Shown in pieces: positions 6,542 to 13,492 of a stretch of DNA of 13,582 bases. The stretch comes from a bacterium UBP15_UBA6099 (GTDB taxonomy: Bacteria; UBP15; UBA6099). Position 1 is the first letter of the stretch. Every line of letters starts with the position of its first letter. The notes beneath the pieces were generated by a model. The model searched no databases. It was not told the origin of the DNA and was given only the letters and a program-made list of their open reading frames with translations. A program made the translations under genes and the position numbers. The stretch is from contig DIWT01000061.1 of the NCBI GenBank assembly GCA_002435745.1, positions 1 through 13,582 of the forward strand, read 5' to 3'.

Positions 6542-7603
6542 ATGAAAGGCCGGCTGATATTCGAAGACGGAACGGCGTTCGAGGCCGAGGCGTTCGGGTC
6601 TCACGGAGACCGGGCCGGAGTGGCCGTCGCGTTCGCGGGCGGCGCGGGTTTTCAGGAGGCTGCCACGACGCCGTCCTACCTCGGAAAGATACTGGTGTTC
6701 GAGCGCCCGACGGTCGGCGCGTGCGGAGCGGACGAGTCGTGGAACGAGTCCGACCGGGTATGCGCCGAGGGCGTGGTGTGCCGGGAACTGTCGAAGTCGG
6801 TCTCTGACGGCGGAGGGCCGATGCCGTTCGGGCGCTTCTGCGAGTCGCGGCAGTTGCTCGGCCTCGAAGGAGCGCCGACGCGGGAGATCGCCGCTCATAT
6901 CAGGTCGCGCGGCGAGCAGTGGGCGCTGCTGACCACCGAGGAGTCTTCGCTGAAATCGCATCTGGCCAGACTTGCCTTGCTGAAAACGCAGACGAGCGCA
7001 AGCCCCGACAAGTACCGGGTTAGCGGCGAGGCTCTGCTGGCCTCTTGGAGGCCGACCGGCGGCGGGGCGACCGCGGTGGTCCTCGACATAGGCGCGGGGG
7101 CCTCGTTCTACAGATTGCTGAAAAGTCACAACATATTCTGGCGGGCGTTCGGGCCTCGGATGTCCGCCGACGAGATAATGGCGATCCGCCCGGACGCGGC
7201 GCTGGTCTCGAACGGGGCGTATCCGGCGGACTCGCTGCCGGGGACGGTGGCGACGCTTAGGGCGCTGCTGGGCCGGGTTCCGGTGGCGGGGATAGGGTTG
7301 GGGGCGGCGCTCGTCGCGTCCGCGCTAGGCGTTTCCCCGTCCGAAATGAAGAGCGGCCACCACGGCGTGAACATCCCGGTGGCGAACGCGGCGACGGGCG
7401 CGTTGCGGATAACCGAACAGAACCACTCCGTGGCGCTCCGGGCGGAAGACCTCCGGCGGCGGGGCGCCGAGACGCTTTATGTCAACACAATCGACGGATC
7501 GGTCGAGGGCTTCATCCACAGACGGAAGATGGCCGCCGGCGCGTTCTTCGAGTTGGACGGGCTGGACGCGATTCAGGAACTGACGGGCGGGTTGCCGCTA
7601 TGA
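6542..7603 (+). CDS. carA: Carbamoyl-phosphate synthase small-subunit homologue with inactive glutaminase site
   Basis: The 353-residue protein aligns by eye with CarA along its length: RLIFEDGTAFEAEAFG (4-19), TTPSYLGKI (42-50), GVVCRELS (77-84), PTREIAAHIRSRG (112-124), then a class I amidotransferase-like domain with VVLDIGAG (179-186), GHHGVNIPV (272-280) and TEQNHSVAL (291-299). CarA normally hydrolyses glutamine and passes ammonia to CarB. Here the nucleophile elbow GICLGHQLLA reads GIGLGAALVA, with Gly252 for Cys; LSNGPGDP reads VSNGAYPA; and the C-terminal HPEASPGP segment with the catalytic His and Glu is absent, replaced by AFFELDGLDA before a shortened end. Glutaminase activity is therefore not expected. 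ATG 6542 (AAGG 10 bases upstream) matches the family start; a GTG at 6455 would add 29 residues unlike CarA. The stop overlaps carB by 4 bases, so the pair is probably translationally coupled. Confidence 0.85.
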   Translation: MKGRLIFEDGTAFEAEAFGSHGDRAGVAVAFAGGAGFQEAATTPSYLGKILVFERPTVGACGADESWNESDRVCAEGVVCRELSKSVSDGGGPMPFGRFCESRQLLGLEGAPTREIAAHIRSRGEQWALLTTEESSLKSHLARLALLKTQTSASPDKYRVSGEALLASWRPTGGGATAVVLDIGAGASFYRLLKSHNIFWRAFGPRMSADEIMAIRPDAALVSNGAYPADSLPGTVATLRALLGRVPVAGIGLGAALVASALGVSPSEMKSGHHGVNIPVANAATGALRITEQNHSVALRAEDLRRRGAETLYVNTIDGSVEGFIHRRKMAAGAFFELDGLDAIQELTGGLPL

Positions 7604-10600
7604 CGGCTAAAAAGAAAAAAATTGTTCTTGTGGGGGCCGTGTCGTCGTCGGCAAGCGCCGGAGCGGAGTTCGACCACGCGTGCGCCGAAGCGATGAAGGC
7701 TCTTCGCGACCTCGGTTTCGATGTCGCTCTCATCTCCGCAAATCCGACAGCGGTGTCGACGGACAACGACGCTCCCGGCCCGGTGTATTTCGAAGCGGTC
7801 TCTCCGGAGAACTTGGCGGCGGCGCTCGAGCGCGAGAAGGCGACGGCCCTGCTGCCAGTGTTCGGCGGCGGAGCGGCTGTGAATGCCGCGACCGCTCCGG
7901 CGACTCTCAAGGCGATGAAGAAACTGGGCGTCTCGCTGATGGGCGTGTCGGAAACATCCCGCGCAGCGTCCGCGGACAGGCGCAGGTTCCTTAAACTTAT
8001 GAAAACCGCCGGGGTGGAAGTCCCGCCGGGCGCGGTCGTTTCTTCCGTGGAAGAAGCGGAGGCCGCCGCGCTTGAGATCGGGTTCCCGGCGGCGCTTCGC
8101 CCTTTAATGTCGGAAGGCGGCGCGGGCAATTCCACCGCTTACAATATGGAAGACCTTGAAGGGCAGGCGGCCTCCGCGCTCAAATCCAGCGCCGCCGCAA
8201 CCATTCTCGTCGAGAAGCTTCTTCGCGGATGGAAAGAAATCGAGATGGTTCTGTTGAGGGACGCCAAAGGCAATGCCGCGACGGTCGCGATGATAGAGAA
8301 TATCGACCCGGCGGGGATACATTCGGGAGACAGCGCGGCGGTTATACCGGCGCAGACGCTGACTCTGAGCGCGACTCGCCGGTTGAAGAAGAGCGCTGTG
8401 GCGGTAGCGCGCGCGCTCGACGCTGTCGGCGTCGTCAACGTCAGGTTCGCTCTCGAACCGGCTTCAGGCGATATCAAACTCATCTACGCCGTGCCGCGCT
8501 ACACGAGGTCGTCGGCTTTCGCCGCTCGCGCAACGGGGTATCCGGTCGCGCGGGTCGCGGCGAAACTCGTCTGCGGCCTGACTCTGGACGGTATAACCGA
8601 GCCGGAGTTCGGGGGCGGGAGCGCGTTTCGCGAGCCTGAGCCGGACTATTGCGCCACCCGGTTGCCGAGATTCGATTTTGAAAAATTTCCCGGCGCGGAC
8701 GACACTCTGGACACTGCCATGAAATCCACCGGCGGGGCGATGGGAGCGGGGAGGACTTTCAAAGAGTCGCTCCTGAAAGCCATGCGCGCTCTCGAGACGA
8801 GCCGTCCCAAACCGCCGAACGCTTCTACCGAAGCGGGCATGGAAACCCTGCGGGGCCTGCTGTCCCGCCCGAACCCGGCGAGGCTGTTTCACATATTCGA
8901 CGCCTTGGCCGCCGGGATGCGGGTGGAAGAAATCCGCAGCTTGACCTTGATAGACGGATGGTTCGTCTCGCAGTTCGCCGAGATAGCTGAAATCTCGGCG
9001 CGGGCGGGAAAGTATAGAATCGAGACGGCGCCGGCTTCCCTGTTGAAACAGGCGAAGCTGGCGGGGCTGGGCGACGAGGACATCGCGCGCCTGCTTGAAA
9101 CGGAGGAGACTGAATTGCGGAGACTGAGAAAAAAACAGGGAACCACCGCCGGAGCCGGCGCAATGGACGCGAGCGGAGCCGCGCGCGCCCGATACGCCGC
9201 TTTTGAATCGACGGACGCCGCGCCCAAAGGCGACAGAGGCAAAAAAATCATCATCCTCGGCGGCGGCCCCAACCGCATCGGTCAGGGCATCGAGTTCGAC
9301 TACTGCTGCGTCCACGCCGCTTACGCCATCAAAGAGGCCGGCTACACCGCAATCCTCATCAACTCCAACCCAGAAACAGTGTCCACCGACTTCGACACCT
9401 CCGACAGGCTCTATTTCGAGCCGCTCACGTTTGAAGATGTCATGAATATAATCGACAGGGAAAAACCGCATGGCGTCATAGTGCAGCTCGGCGGGCAGAC
9501 GCCTCTGAATCTAGCCACTAAGCTGCTGCGCGCGGGCGCTCCCATCCTCGGCACTTCCCCGGACAACATTGACCGCGCGGAAGATAGAAAACGGTTCAAG
9601 GAAACGCTAGACAAACTCAACCTAACGCAACCGGACAACGACACCGCCGGCACGGTCGAAGAGGCCGTCCGCAAGGCGAGGCAGATAGGATACCCGCTGC
9701 TCGTCAGGCCGTCATACGTCCTCGGCGGGCGCGCGATGCGCGTCGTATACGAGGAAGCCGACCTGCGGGAATACATGGCAAAGGCCGTCTCCGCCTCCCC
9801 GGACAAACCCGTCCTGCTCGACAGGTTCTTGGACGACGCCATAGAGGTCGATGTGGACGCGGTGGCGGACGGCGAAAGGTGCTTGGTGTGCGGCGTCATG
9901 GAACACATCGAGCAGGCCGGAGTCCACAGCGGAGACAGCGCCTGCTGCCTGCCCCCGTACACCCTCAACGAAGCCATAGTCGAGGAAATAAAAGGGGCCA
10001 CTCGCGCGATGGCCCGCGAGCTTGGCGTCGTCGGGCTTATGAACGTCCAGTTCGCTGTGAAAAACGACGTCATATATGTTCTTGAAGTCAATCCGCGCGC
10101 TTCCCGCACCGTCCCGTTCGTCTCAAAAGCCACCGGCACCCCGTGGGCGAAAGTCGCCGCCCGCGTAATGCTCGGCGAATCGCTCGAAAAACAGGGCGTC
10201 ACGGAAGAATCAGCGCCGGAACACATGAGCGTCAAAGAAGCCGTGTTCCCGTTCTCCCGGTTCCCCGGCGTGGACGCCACTCTCGGCCCGGAAATGCTTT
10301 CCACAGGCGAAGTCATGGGCATCGACCGCGATTTCGGAATGGCGTTCCTCAAATCCCAGATCGCCGCCGGACAGAAACTGCCGGACAAAGGAGCCGTCTT
10401 TGTCAGCGTCAAAAACAGCGACAAACGCGCCATTGTCCCCATTGCCCGGAAACTGATAGACATGGGGTTCGAGATTGTCGCCACCGAAGGCACGGCCAGC
10501 ACTCTGCGGCGCAACGGCATAGAGGCGCGCTCAGTTCACAAACTAGACCAAGGCCGCCCGAACATCCTCGACGTCGTCAAAAACAAAGAAGTCGTCATGC

Positions 10601-10878
10601 TGATAAACACCCCGGCGGGCAAAGACACTAAAGTTGACGAAGCGAAAATTAGAAGCGCCGCCATCGCCCGCGACATCCCTCTTGTAACCACCATCTCAGG
10701 CGCTCAGGCCACCGTTCAGGGCATGGAAGCTTTTCGGGAGCGCGGCTTCACGGTCGCTCCTCTGCAGGAATACCACAAAAAAATCCTCGCCGCTTCAAAA
10801 GCCCGCAAGGCCATCGCCCAAAAAGCGCCCGTGAAAAAAATTGCCGCGAAGAAAACTGCGGCAAAAAAAAGCAAATAG
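7600..10878 (+). CDS. carB: Carbamoyl-phosphate synthase large subunit; first ATP-grasp half degenerate, second half canonical
   Basis: The 1092 residues show CarB order: first synthetase half (about 1-400), helical linker domain (about 400-545), second synthetase half (about 546-925) and MGS regulatory domain (about 930-1060). The second half has GGGPNRIGQGIEFDYCC (554-570), RPSYVLGGRAM (703-713), Gln817, and EVNPRASRTVPFVSKATG (829-846) with metal ligands Glu829 and Asn831; this is the carbamate-phosphorylating site. MGS residues for UMP/IMP are present (Thr962, Thr965, Lys981, Asn1003, Thr1004). In the first half, the bicarbonate-phosphorylating site, GSGPIVIGQ is replaced by GAVSSSASA, the glycine loop is SEGGAGNS, Gln becomes Arg282, and EVN becomes Tyr296-Ala-Val298, although DRRRF, GWKEIE and IHSGDS remain. 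The linker lacks the usual AAEF/YSTYE motif. A Lys/Ala-rich tail (1064-1092) is added. It follows carA with a 4-base overlap. Confidence 0.95.
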   Translation: MTAKKKKIVLVGAVSSSASAGAEFDHACAEAMKALRDLGFDVALISANPTAVSTDNDAPGPVYFEAVSPENLAAALEREKATALLPVFGGGAAVNAATAPATLKAMKKLGVSLMGVSETSRAASADRRRFLKLMKTAGVEVPPGAVVSSVEEAEAAALEIGFPAALRPLMSEGGAGNSTAYNMEDLEGQAASALKSSAAATILVEKLLRGWKEIEMVLLRDAKGNAATVAMIENIDPAGIHSGDSAAVIPAQTLTLSATRRLKKSAVAVARALDAVGVVNVRFALEPASGDIKLIYAVPRYTRSSAFAARATGYPVARVAAKLVCGLTLDGITEPEFGGGSAFREPEPDYCATRLPRFDFEKFPGADDTLDTAMKSTGGAMGAGRTFKESLLKAMRALETSRPKPPNASTEAGMETLRGLLSRPNPARLFHIFDALAAGMRVEEIRSLTLIDGWFVSQFAEIAEISARAGKYRIETAPASLLKQAKLAGLGDEDIARLLETEETELRRLRKKQGTTAGAGAMDASGAARARYAAFESTDAAPKGDRGKKIIILGGGPNRIGQGIEFDYCCVHAAYAIKEAGYTAILINSNPETVSTDFDTSDRLYFEPLTFEDVMNIIDREKPHGVIVQLGGQTPLNLATKLLRAGAPILGTSPDNIDRAEDRKRFKETLDKLNLTQPDNDTAGTVEEAVRKARQIGYPLLVRPSYVLGGRAMRVVYEEADLREYMAKAVSASPDKPVLLDRFLDDAIEVDVDAVADGERCLVCGVMEHIEQAGVHSGDSACCLPPYTLNEAIVEEIKGATRAMARELGVVGLMNVQFAVKNDVIYVLEVNPRASRTVPFVSKATGTPWAKVAARVMLGESLEKQGVTEESAPEHMSVKEAVFPFSRFPGVDATLGPEMLSTGEVMGIDRDFGMAFLKSQIAAGQKLPDKGAVFVSVKNSDKRAIVPIARKLIDMGFEIVATEGTASTLRRNGIEARSVHKLDQGRPNILDVVKNKEVVMLINTPAGKDTKVDEAKIRSAAIARDIPLVTTISGAQATVQGMEAFRERGFTVAPLQEYHKKILAASKARKAIAQKAPVKKIAAKKTAAKKSK

Positions 10879-10885
10879 AAAATTG

Positions 10886-10919
10886 TTAAGGGAAAACTTT
10901 TGAAAAAGTTTTCCCTTAA
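10886..10919 (+). terminator. Perfect 15-bp stem-loop just after carB
   Basis: TTAAGGGAAAACTTT pairs perfectly with AAAGTTTTCCCTTAA around a TGAA loop, starting 8 bases after the carB stop. The following bases (AATCCCTTTC) are not a clean T-run, so it may act as an mRNA 3'-end stabiliser or weak terminator as well as part of the repeat cluster. Confidence 0.5.
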
Positions 10920-10945
10920 AATCCCTTTCAAAATCTTTCATGCTA

Positions 10946-10981
10946 GCGCCGATGGGAAGGCTTCGCTCTCCCCATCGGCGC
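10946..10981. repeat. 11-bp GC-rich stem-loop
   Basis: GCGCCGATGGG and CCCATCGGCGC form a perfect stem around a 14-base loop. It lies inside the repeat cluster, with no T-run after it on either strand. Confidence 0.5.
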
Positions 10982-11051
10982 GTGTCAAGTAAAAAGATAT
11001 TGGGAAAGGGGTTTTCAGAGGAATCCTGTTCAGAAATGATTTTACATAGGG

Positions 11052-11090
11052 CGTCGGGGATAGACGCGTTTTGAGCGTCTATCCCCGACG
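11052..11090. repeat. Perfect 16-bp stem-loop
   Basis: CGTCGGGGATAGACGC (11052-11067) is exactly complementary to GCGTCTATCCCCGACG (11075-11090), with loop GTTTTGA. A stem this long and GC-rich is very unlikely by chance. No T-run follows on the plus strand, so it is not a standard terminator. Confidence 0.65.
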
Positions 11091-11120
11091 ACCAGTGAAA
11101 CTTTTGAAGAGATTCCAAAG

Positions 11121-11146
11121 AGAAACTTTTTCAAAAGTTTCTTTTT
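11121..11146 (+). terminator. Rho-independent-type terminator at the end of the repeat cluster
   Basis: AGAAACTTT pairs with AAAGTTTCT around TTCA and runs straight into TTTTT (11142-11146). It is the only hairpin here with a T-run and would end carAB transcription before the peptidase gene. Its 3' arm can pair instead with GAAACTTTTGAA at 11097-11108. Confidence 0.5.
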
Positions 11147-11207
11147 GGCCGCAGGAGGCGCTTTATTAGCGGCATCGCCTCTGTTCTTCTTGTTTCCGGT
11201 TGTTGCG

Positions 11208-11253
11208 TATAATTGGTCGGACGGGGTTTCCGGGCGGGGAATCGATTTATAAT
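11208..11253 (+). promoter_or_regulatory. Two TATAAT elements before the peptidase gene
   Basis: Perfect TATAAT hexamers lie at 11208-11213 and 11248-11253; neither has a good -35 at 16-18 bases. The first would give a leader of about 40 bases. The second would start transcription near 11260, almost at ATG 11262, giving a leaderless message, which would fit the lack of a Shine-Dalgarno site there. Confidence 0.35.
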
Positions 11254-11261
11254 TACACTTA

Positions 11262-12302
11262 ATGATTATGACGAGAATGAGATATGCGGCGGGGTTGGCG
11301 GCGGCGCTGTTTGCGCTTTGGGCGGCGGCTGGGTTCGCGGGCGCGTCGGAGTCCCGCGCGTTTAGAATCGAGGTGAAGTCCACCGGCGGCTCGCGCGGGC
11401 TTGAGGAGGCGGTCAGGCGGGACGGCGAGAGGGCTCTTGCGAAGGCGGCGGAATTCATCGGACACGAGCCGACCGGGCCTTTTGTGGTGTACATCGCGGC
11501 GGACGAAGAGGAGTTCGAGGAATACACCGGCGGAATGGTTCCCTCTTGGGCGATAGCGGTGTACGTTCACGACAGGCGCGCGGTTGTGATGAGGGCGGAA
11601 AGTTTCGCGGGCGACGCGGGATATTTTTCAAGCGTGCTGGAACACGAGTTGTTTCACGCCGCGCTCGGCCACAAGTTCCGCGCGAGGCCGGGGGCGCTTC
11701 CGCGCTGGCTCAACGAGGGGCTGGCCGTGCATATGTCGGACGCTTGGGAATCCCCGGAATCTTGGCACAAGCGCCGGGCGGACCTCTATAACGCGGCGCG
11801 CAAGGGCGCGGCCCTCGATTTCAACGACCTGCACTACGGCTTCCCTTCGGGCAAATTCATCGCCGAACTGGCCTACGCGCAGAGCCACGATTTTGTTTCA
11901 TGGCTGATCAAGCGCAAAGGCGAGGCGGGCATAAGGCGTCTGCTCGACGGCCTTGCGGACGGCGATTCCGTTGACGACGCGCTCCGGCGGGTTTACGGCG
12001 ACGGCCTTGAAGGGCTGACAGCCGACTGGCTGGCTCAGGCCGCTAAACCGGCCCCGATTGTGTGGGCAATGCAGTTTTTCGCGGCGTTCGACACTTACAT
12101 CTGGACGGGCATGGCGCTGCTGGTCATAGTCGCGGGAATGAAGGTCTTTCTGGGATTCAGGCGCAAGAGGAAATTCAAGCTCGTCTATCCCGGCGGCGGC
12201 TCGGATTACGACCCGGAGGACGATTGGGACGAACTGGACGAGGAATGGGACATAGACGATTACGGACACCGTCCGTGGAGACCGGGCAGACGCGACAACT
12301 GA
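11262..12302 (+). CDS. Membrane-anchored gluzincin metallopeptidase (peptidase MA-like)
   Basis: The 346-residue protein begins with a signal peptide (hydrophobic to about residue 27, AGFAGA before the mature part). HELFH (128-132) is the zinc-binding HExxH motif with catalytic Glu129; Glu152 in LNEGLAVHM (150-158) is the expected third ligand, as in the peptidase MA family. A membrane segment (about 278-298) followed by RRKRKFK (300-306) implies that the catalytic domain is outside and the tail inside. The tail (314-334) is strongly acidic, rich in Asp, Glu and Trp. Substrate unknown. ATG 11262 has no Shine-Dalgarno; ATG 11268 and 11277 are alternatives that keep the signal peptide. It lies 29 bases upstream of the hydrolase gene, probably in one transcript. 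Confidence 0.85.
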   Translation: MIMTRMRYAAGLAAALFALWAAAGFAGASESRAFRIEVKSTGGSRGLEEAVRRDGERALAKAAEFIGHEPTGPFVVYIAADEEEFEEYTGGMVPSWAIAVYVHDRRAVVMRAESFAGDAGYFSSVLEHELFHAALGHKFRARPGALPRWLNEGLAVHMSDAWESPESWHKRRADLYNAARKGAALDFNDLHYGFPSGKFIAELAYAQSHDFVSWLIKRKGEAGIRRLLDGLADGDSVDDALRRVYGDGLEGLTADWLAQAAKPAPIVWAMQFFAAFDTYIWTGMALLVIVAGMKVFLGFRRKRKFKLVYPGGGSDYDPEDDWDELDEEWDIDDYGHRPWRPGRRDN

Positions 12303-12331
12303 GAAGCGTCCCCGGCGGAAGGAGTCGCGAT

Positions 12332-13492
12332 ATGAAGACGATGAAAATAGCAAGGATGATATTGACTGCGCTGACGGTAATCGCTGTGGTCGCCGCGGCG
12401 GCCCCGCGCGCGTGCTGGGCGATAGTGGTCGATCTCAAAGGAGAGACGTCCGCCGAGCAACCCGCGCAGCCCGCGTCCGGCCCCGGCGGCGCGGCCTATC
12501 CCCACGCTGACATCACAATATCGCAACACGGCGCAGATAATGACATGTTCTGGATATTTGAGCCAACCGACCCGGCTCCGGAGTCCGCGCCAGTTGTAGT
12601 CTTCTTTCACGGCTGGAGCGCGATGCATCCCAAGATGTACGGCGGCTGGATAAGCCACCTTGTGCGGCGCGGCTCGATTGTGATATTCCCGAAGTATCAG
12701 GAGAACGTGAACGTGATGCCGCCCGTGATGCACAAGGCGGCGATGGACGCTGTGGCGGCGGCGCTGGCGGAACTGGACAAACCCGGACGCGTCAGGCCGG
12801 ACAAGGAGCGGTTCGCGGCGGTCGGACATTCGTTCGGCGGCGTTCTGGCTTCTAACCTGACGGCGAACTGGAGCAAGCTGGGGCTGCCGAAGGTTCGCGC
12901 GGCTATGCCCGTCGAGCCGGGCGACCCAAAATACGCGCACATCGCAAAGATGGTTCACCACAAACCTCTGGACTCCATCATGGCGGACTATTCGGACATT
13001 CATCCGGGGACTCTTTTCGCGGTGGTCGTCGGGGCCGAAGACGGCATCGTCGCGGAGCGGACGGCGGCGGAGATATACCGCGCGGCGACATCTCTGCCCG
13101 CAGAGCACAGGAATTACATAGTGTTTCATAGCGACAGGCACGGAGACCCCGCGCTGGCGGCAGACCACATGTTGCCGATAGCGACGGACCAGAATTTCGA
13201 CATTCCTGAAAGGCGGCTGGCCGCCGGGCCGGTTGTGGGCATCGTCCGCGACAGGCTTGAGCGGACGGCGCGCGACGGCGGGGAAGAGCCGGAGGAACGC
13301 GACGTTTACGCGGCGAACGCTCACGACTTCGCCCTCTGGCGGCTGTTCGATTCGCTTACCGATTGCGCGTTTCACGGAACGGATTGCGACGGCGCGCTCG
13401 GCTATTCAGACAAAGTGAAACGCGTCGGCGAATGGTCCGACGGCGTAGAGATAAAGAAGCTGGAAATCAGGGAACCGTCCGGCGGGCAATAA
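12332..13492 (+). CDS. Secreted alpha/beta hydrolase
   Basis: The 386-residue protein has a signal peptide (residues 1-30, ending near ACWA). The alpha/beta hydrolase core follows: VVVFFHGW (88-95) is the oxyanion strand, GHSFGG (165-170) the nucleophile elbow with Ser167, and Asp237 in VVGAEDG (232-238) is the likely acid. The His is probably His270 in DRHGD or His279 in AADH. Overall it resembles dienelactone-hydrolase/lipase-type esterases, but the substrate is not readable. Cys345 and Cys352 could form a disulfide in an exported protein. ATG 12332 follows AAGGAG at 7 bases; reading the frame farther upstream would overlap the peptidase coding region and precede the signal peptide, so it is rejected. 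With the upstream peptidase it forms a likely two-gene envelope operon. Confidence 0.88.
   Translation: MKTMKIARMILTALTVIAVVAAAAPRACWAIVVDLKGETSAEQPAQPASGPGGAAYPHADITISQHGADNDMFWIFEPTDPAPESAPVVVFFHGWSAMHPKMYGGWISHLVRRGSIVIFPKYQENVNVMPPVMHKAAMDAVAAALAELDKPGRVRPDKERFAAVGHSFGGVLASNLTANWSKLGLPKVRAAMPVEPGDPKYAHIAKMVHHKPLDSIMADYSDIHPGTLFAVVVGAEDGIVAERTAAEIYRAATSLPAEHRNYIVFHSDRHGDPALAADHMLPIATDQNFDIPERRLAAGPVVGIVRDRLERTARDGGEEPEERDVYAANAHDFALWRLFDSLTDCAFHGTDCDGALGYSDKVKRVGEWSDGVEIKKLEIREPSGGQ

Larger units (their letters stand above)
10886..11150. repeat. Palindrome-rich intergenic repeat cluster with imperfect inverted ends
   Basis: Most of the 383-base gap between carB and the peptidase gene consists of stem-loops. 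The left end (about 10888-10942) and the reverse complement of the right end (about 11150-11097) align at roughly 39 of 53 positions by my count, sharing TTTTGAAAAAGTTT exactly. Between these ends are two perfect GC-rich hairpins. No coding frame is supported. This resembles intergenic repeats of the AAACTTTTTGAAAAAGTTT kind that I recall from other bacteria, such as Desulfovibrio. A non-autonomous mobile element (MITE-like) or a block of terminators are both possible; no target duplication is visible. Confidence 0.55.

Noticed and set aside
9411..10520. 369-codon minus-strand frame opposite the second half of carB
   Set aside because: The plus strand encodes highly conserved CarB motifs here; the antisense product is Ser/Thr/Arg-rich without domains, a codon-bias artefact.
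11042..11527. Minus-strand frame across the repeat cluster and the peptidase 5' end
   Set aside because: It runs through perfect stem-loops and then antisense to the peptidase signal peptide; there is no family similarity or ribosome site.
12260..13375. 371-codon minus-strand frame opposite the hydrolase
   Set aside because: It is Arg/His-rich with no motif and opposite a convincing signal-peptide alpha/beta hydrolase with a good ribosome site.
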